Positions 43,426 to 44,256 of a stretch of 44,256 nucleotides of DNA are shown one piece after another. Location: the NCBI GenBank assembly GCA_026985075.1, contig JALSQX010000046.1, positions 1-44,256 on the forward strand, in the 5' to 3' direction. The notes below the pieces were generated by a model. That model made no database searches and was not told the DNA's origin. It saw nothing but the letters and a program-made list of their open reading frames with translations. The stretch comes from Blastocatellia bacterium. Its GTDB lineage: Bacteria > Acidobacteriota > Blastocatellia > HR10 > J050. Every line of letters begins with the position of its first letter. The stretch's first letter is position 1. The translations under genes were made by a program, and so were the position numbers.

Positions 43426-43842
43426 TCATCCTTTGGTTGATAAGATGGCTATGAGTGTTACAATTACGATTGCTCCCAATATCGTGCCGTGAAATATGAT
43501 AAGTGTTTTAGAGAAGATAACCTTTATCCATGGCGCTACTTTGTCCTTCACGATAGAGGTATCCATTGAGAAGTCTATATCTTCGTCTTTCATACTCCTT
43601 ACATGATCGTATAACGCTCTAAAGAGTCGCTCCTGCCATAAGAAATAACCATCCAGTATCCAAAAAGCTGTTGCAGGGAAATATGCTAGATAAACAAAAA
43701 GTATTTTAAGATTGCTGGCTGCAAGAGCAAACAATGCAGAAACTAAAACTACACTCCACCCTTTAAGTAGAAAAGAATTTTGAGAGAGTCTATTTACAAT
43801 TCCTTGTATCATTTCAAGGTGCGATAATTTCTTCTCTATCAT
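43426..43842 (-). CDS. Small three-helix membrane protein, putative effector of the TIR module
   Basis: A 138-residue protein with hydrophobic segments at about residues 27-45, 48-68 and 110-135. The N-terminus KKLSHLEMIQGIVNRLSQNSFLLKGW and the central WQERLFRALYDHVR are amphipathic and look like conserved features of a family often found beside DUF1863 TIR proteins (from memory, not searched). There is no Macro or other enzymatic domain. The ATG at 43842 has AGAGGAAG upstream and lies 20 bases after an attC-like site. Its TGA overlaps the next gene's possible start. As the partner of a TIR-like enzyme, it is probably a membrane-disrupting effector. Confidence 0.75.
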   Translation of the reverse strand: MIEKKLSHLEMIQGIVNRLSQNSFLLKGWSVVLVSALFALAASNLKILFVYLAYFPATAFWILDGYFLWQERLFRALYDHVRSMKDEDIDFSMDTSIVKDKVAPWIKVIFSKTLIIFHGTILGAIVIVTLIAILSTKG

Positions 43843-43861
43843 AGCTCTTCCTCTCTCACCC

Positions 43862-43924
43862 TGCTAACGATTTGGTGATTACCCGCGGCGCGCAGCCACC
43901 GTCAGGTGCATCGCCTTGTTAGGC
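43862..43924 (-). other. attC-like recombination site 1
   Basis: Read on the minus strand, R'' GCCTAAC (43918-43924) is a perfect RYYYAAC match and contains the TAA stop of the upstream gene. CGAT pairs with ATCG (L''/L'), GGTG with CACC, and CTAAC with GTTAG, giving the folded attC shape with 63 bp overall. R' reads GTTAGCA (43862-43868), one or two bases off GTTRRRY. The next gene's ribosome binding site follows directly. Confidence 0.85.
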
Positions 43925-44245
43925 TGCGCCGCTTAAGAACTGCGTCATATCCAGTGAGTAGTGTACAGGCCCCACCCAGGCGATGTCCGCGCTCCGCCAT
44001 ACAGTGCTGAGAACGAGCACACTGAGTCCAAAATCGCGAAGTAGCCCAAGAAACTCCACTGCCGTGTCGCCGCGAGCAACCATCGAGGGCACGTGAGCTG
44101 CCGCAAATAGCGCTGCGACGCCTAGGATCGCGGCTCGCGGCCCTAATGCGGCAGCCACGCGGACGAACAGAATGGCTATCGCAAGGTCCTCGAGCAAGAC
44201 CTGTACAGCGAGGTGTACCCGGGCCGGAGCGTATACTCTCGCCAT
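43919..44245 (-). CDS. CPBP-family-like membrane protein, cut by window end
   Basis: At least 108 residues, mostly hydrophobic with about three membrane segments. LFAAAHVPS fits the second CPBP motif (FxxxH) and GPVHYSLDM fits the third (HxxxD/N); LEDLAIAILFVRV may be a degenerate first motif. CPBP proteins are intramembrane glutamic-type peptidases or bacteriocin-related immunity proteins. The frame stays open to the window edge, so the true start may be beyond 44256. Its stop lies within attC-like site 1, so it is a cassette gene. Unlike its neighbours it is GC-rich. Confidence 0.6.
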   Translation of the reverse strand: MARVYAPARVHLAVQVLLEDLAIAILFVRVAAALGPRAAILGVAALFAAAHVPSMVARGDTAVEFLGLLRDFGLSVLVLSTVWRSADIAWVGPVHYSLDMTQFLSGAA

Positions 44246-44256
44246 CGCCTCGGGCC

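Overview
The window is a high-GC bacterial chromosome segment (about 60% G+C for most of its length). The gene content is HslVU, a lone HUGO-type SbcCD, AcnA, ComM-type ATPase, an S9 peptidase, an M4 metalloprotease with a large propeptide, an M16-like protein, and three membrane zinc-ribbon proteins sharing a C-terminal SVTEHTT-type motif. This suggests a member of Acidobacteriota, most likely class Blastocatellia. That assignment is inference from gene style; no rRNA or other taxonomic marker is present.

Layout. 1-526: no convincing gene. 527-4953 (mostly minus strand): gamma-glutamylcyclotransferase-like protein, enoyl-CoA hydratase, patatin-like lipase, and three tandem zinc-ribbon membrane proteins. 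5171-7254: catalytically dead M16-family protein (+) and a metal-dependent cyclase/kynurenine-formamidase-like hydrolase (-). 7410-11399 (+): hslV-hslU-FN3 lipoprotein-fumarylacetoacetase-family hydrolase, tightly packed behind a strong promoter. 11528-12738 (+): exported thioredoxin-fold protein and elongation factor P. 13026-14578 (-): two-gene ABC-2 exporter. 15016-18841: a secreted M4 protease (+) facing a stand-alone copy of its own propeptide (-). 18927-23959 (-): Nudix hydrolase, Rad50/SbcC-like ATPase, Mre11/SbcD-like nuclease. 24310-31476: two glycosyltransferases and two methyltransferases, probably for surface polysaccharide, with a large secreted Ig-like repeat protein on the opposite strand. 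31722-39432: aconitase, ComM-like AAA+ ATPase, and an S9 peptidase fused to a formylglycine-generating-enzyme-like domain. 39798-41436 (-): two-domain ChrA and a small zinc-finger-like protein with a clear terminator.

41580-42165 holds an array of about 70-bp repeats, each carrying an 8-bp-stem, 5-nt-loop hairpin. Related copies lie in the gaps at 30.1-30.4 kb and 36.3-36.5 kb. The stems vary in sequence but keep pairing.

42205-44256 is an integron-type gene-cassette array read on the minus strand, with two recognisable attC-like sites (43862-43924 and 42859-42941). It carries a CPBP-like membrane protein (cut by the window end), a two-gene cassette of a small three-helix membrane protein overlapping a ThsB/MTH538-type TIR-like protein, and a distal single-gene cassette encoding a candidate PD-(D/E)XK nuclease. 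The TM+TIR cassette is visibly AT-rich against its surroundings. This array is the most likely place for an undescribed system: a compact, mobile TIR plus transmembrane-effector defence module lacking the Macro-TM partner known from Thoeris variants. No integrase gene is visible; by integron polarity it would lie beyond the right edge.
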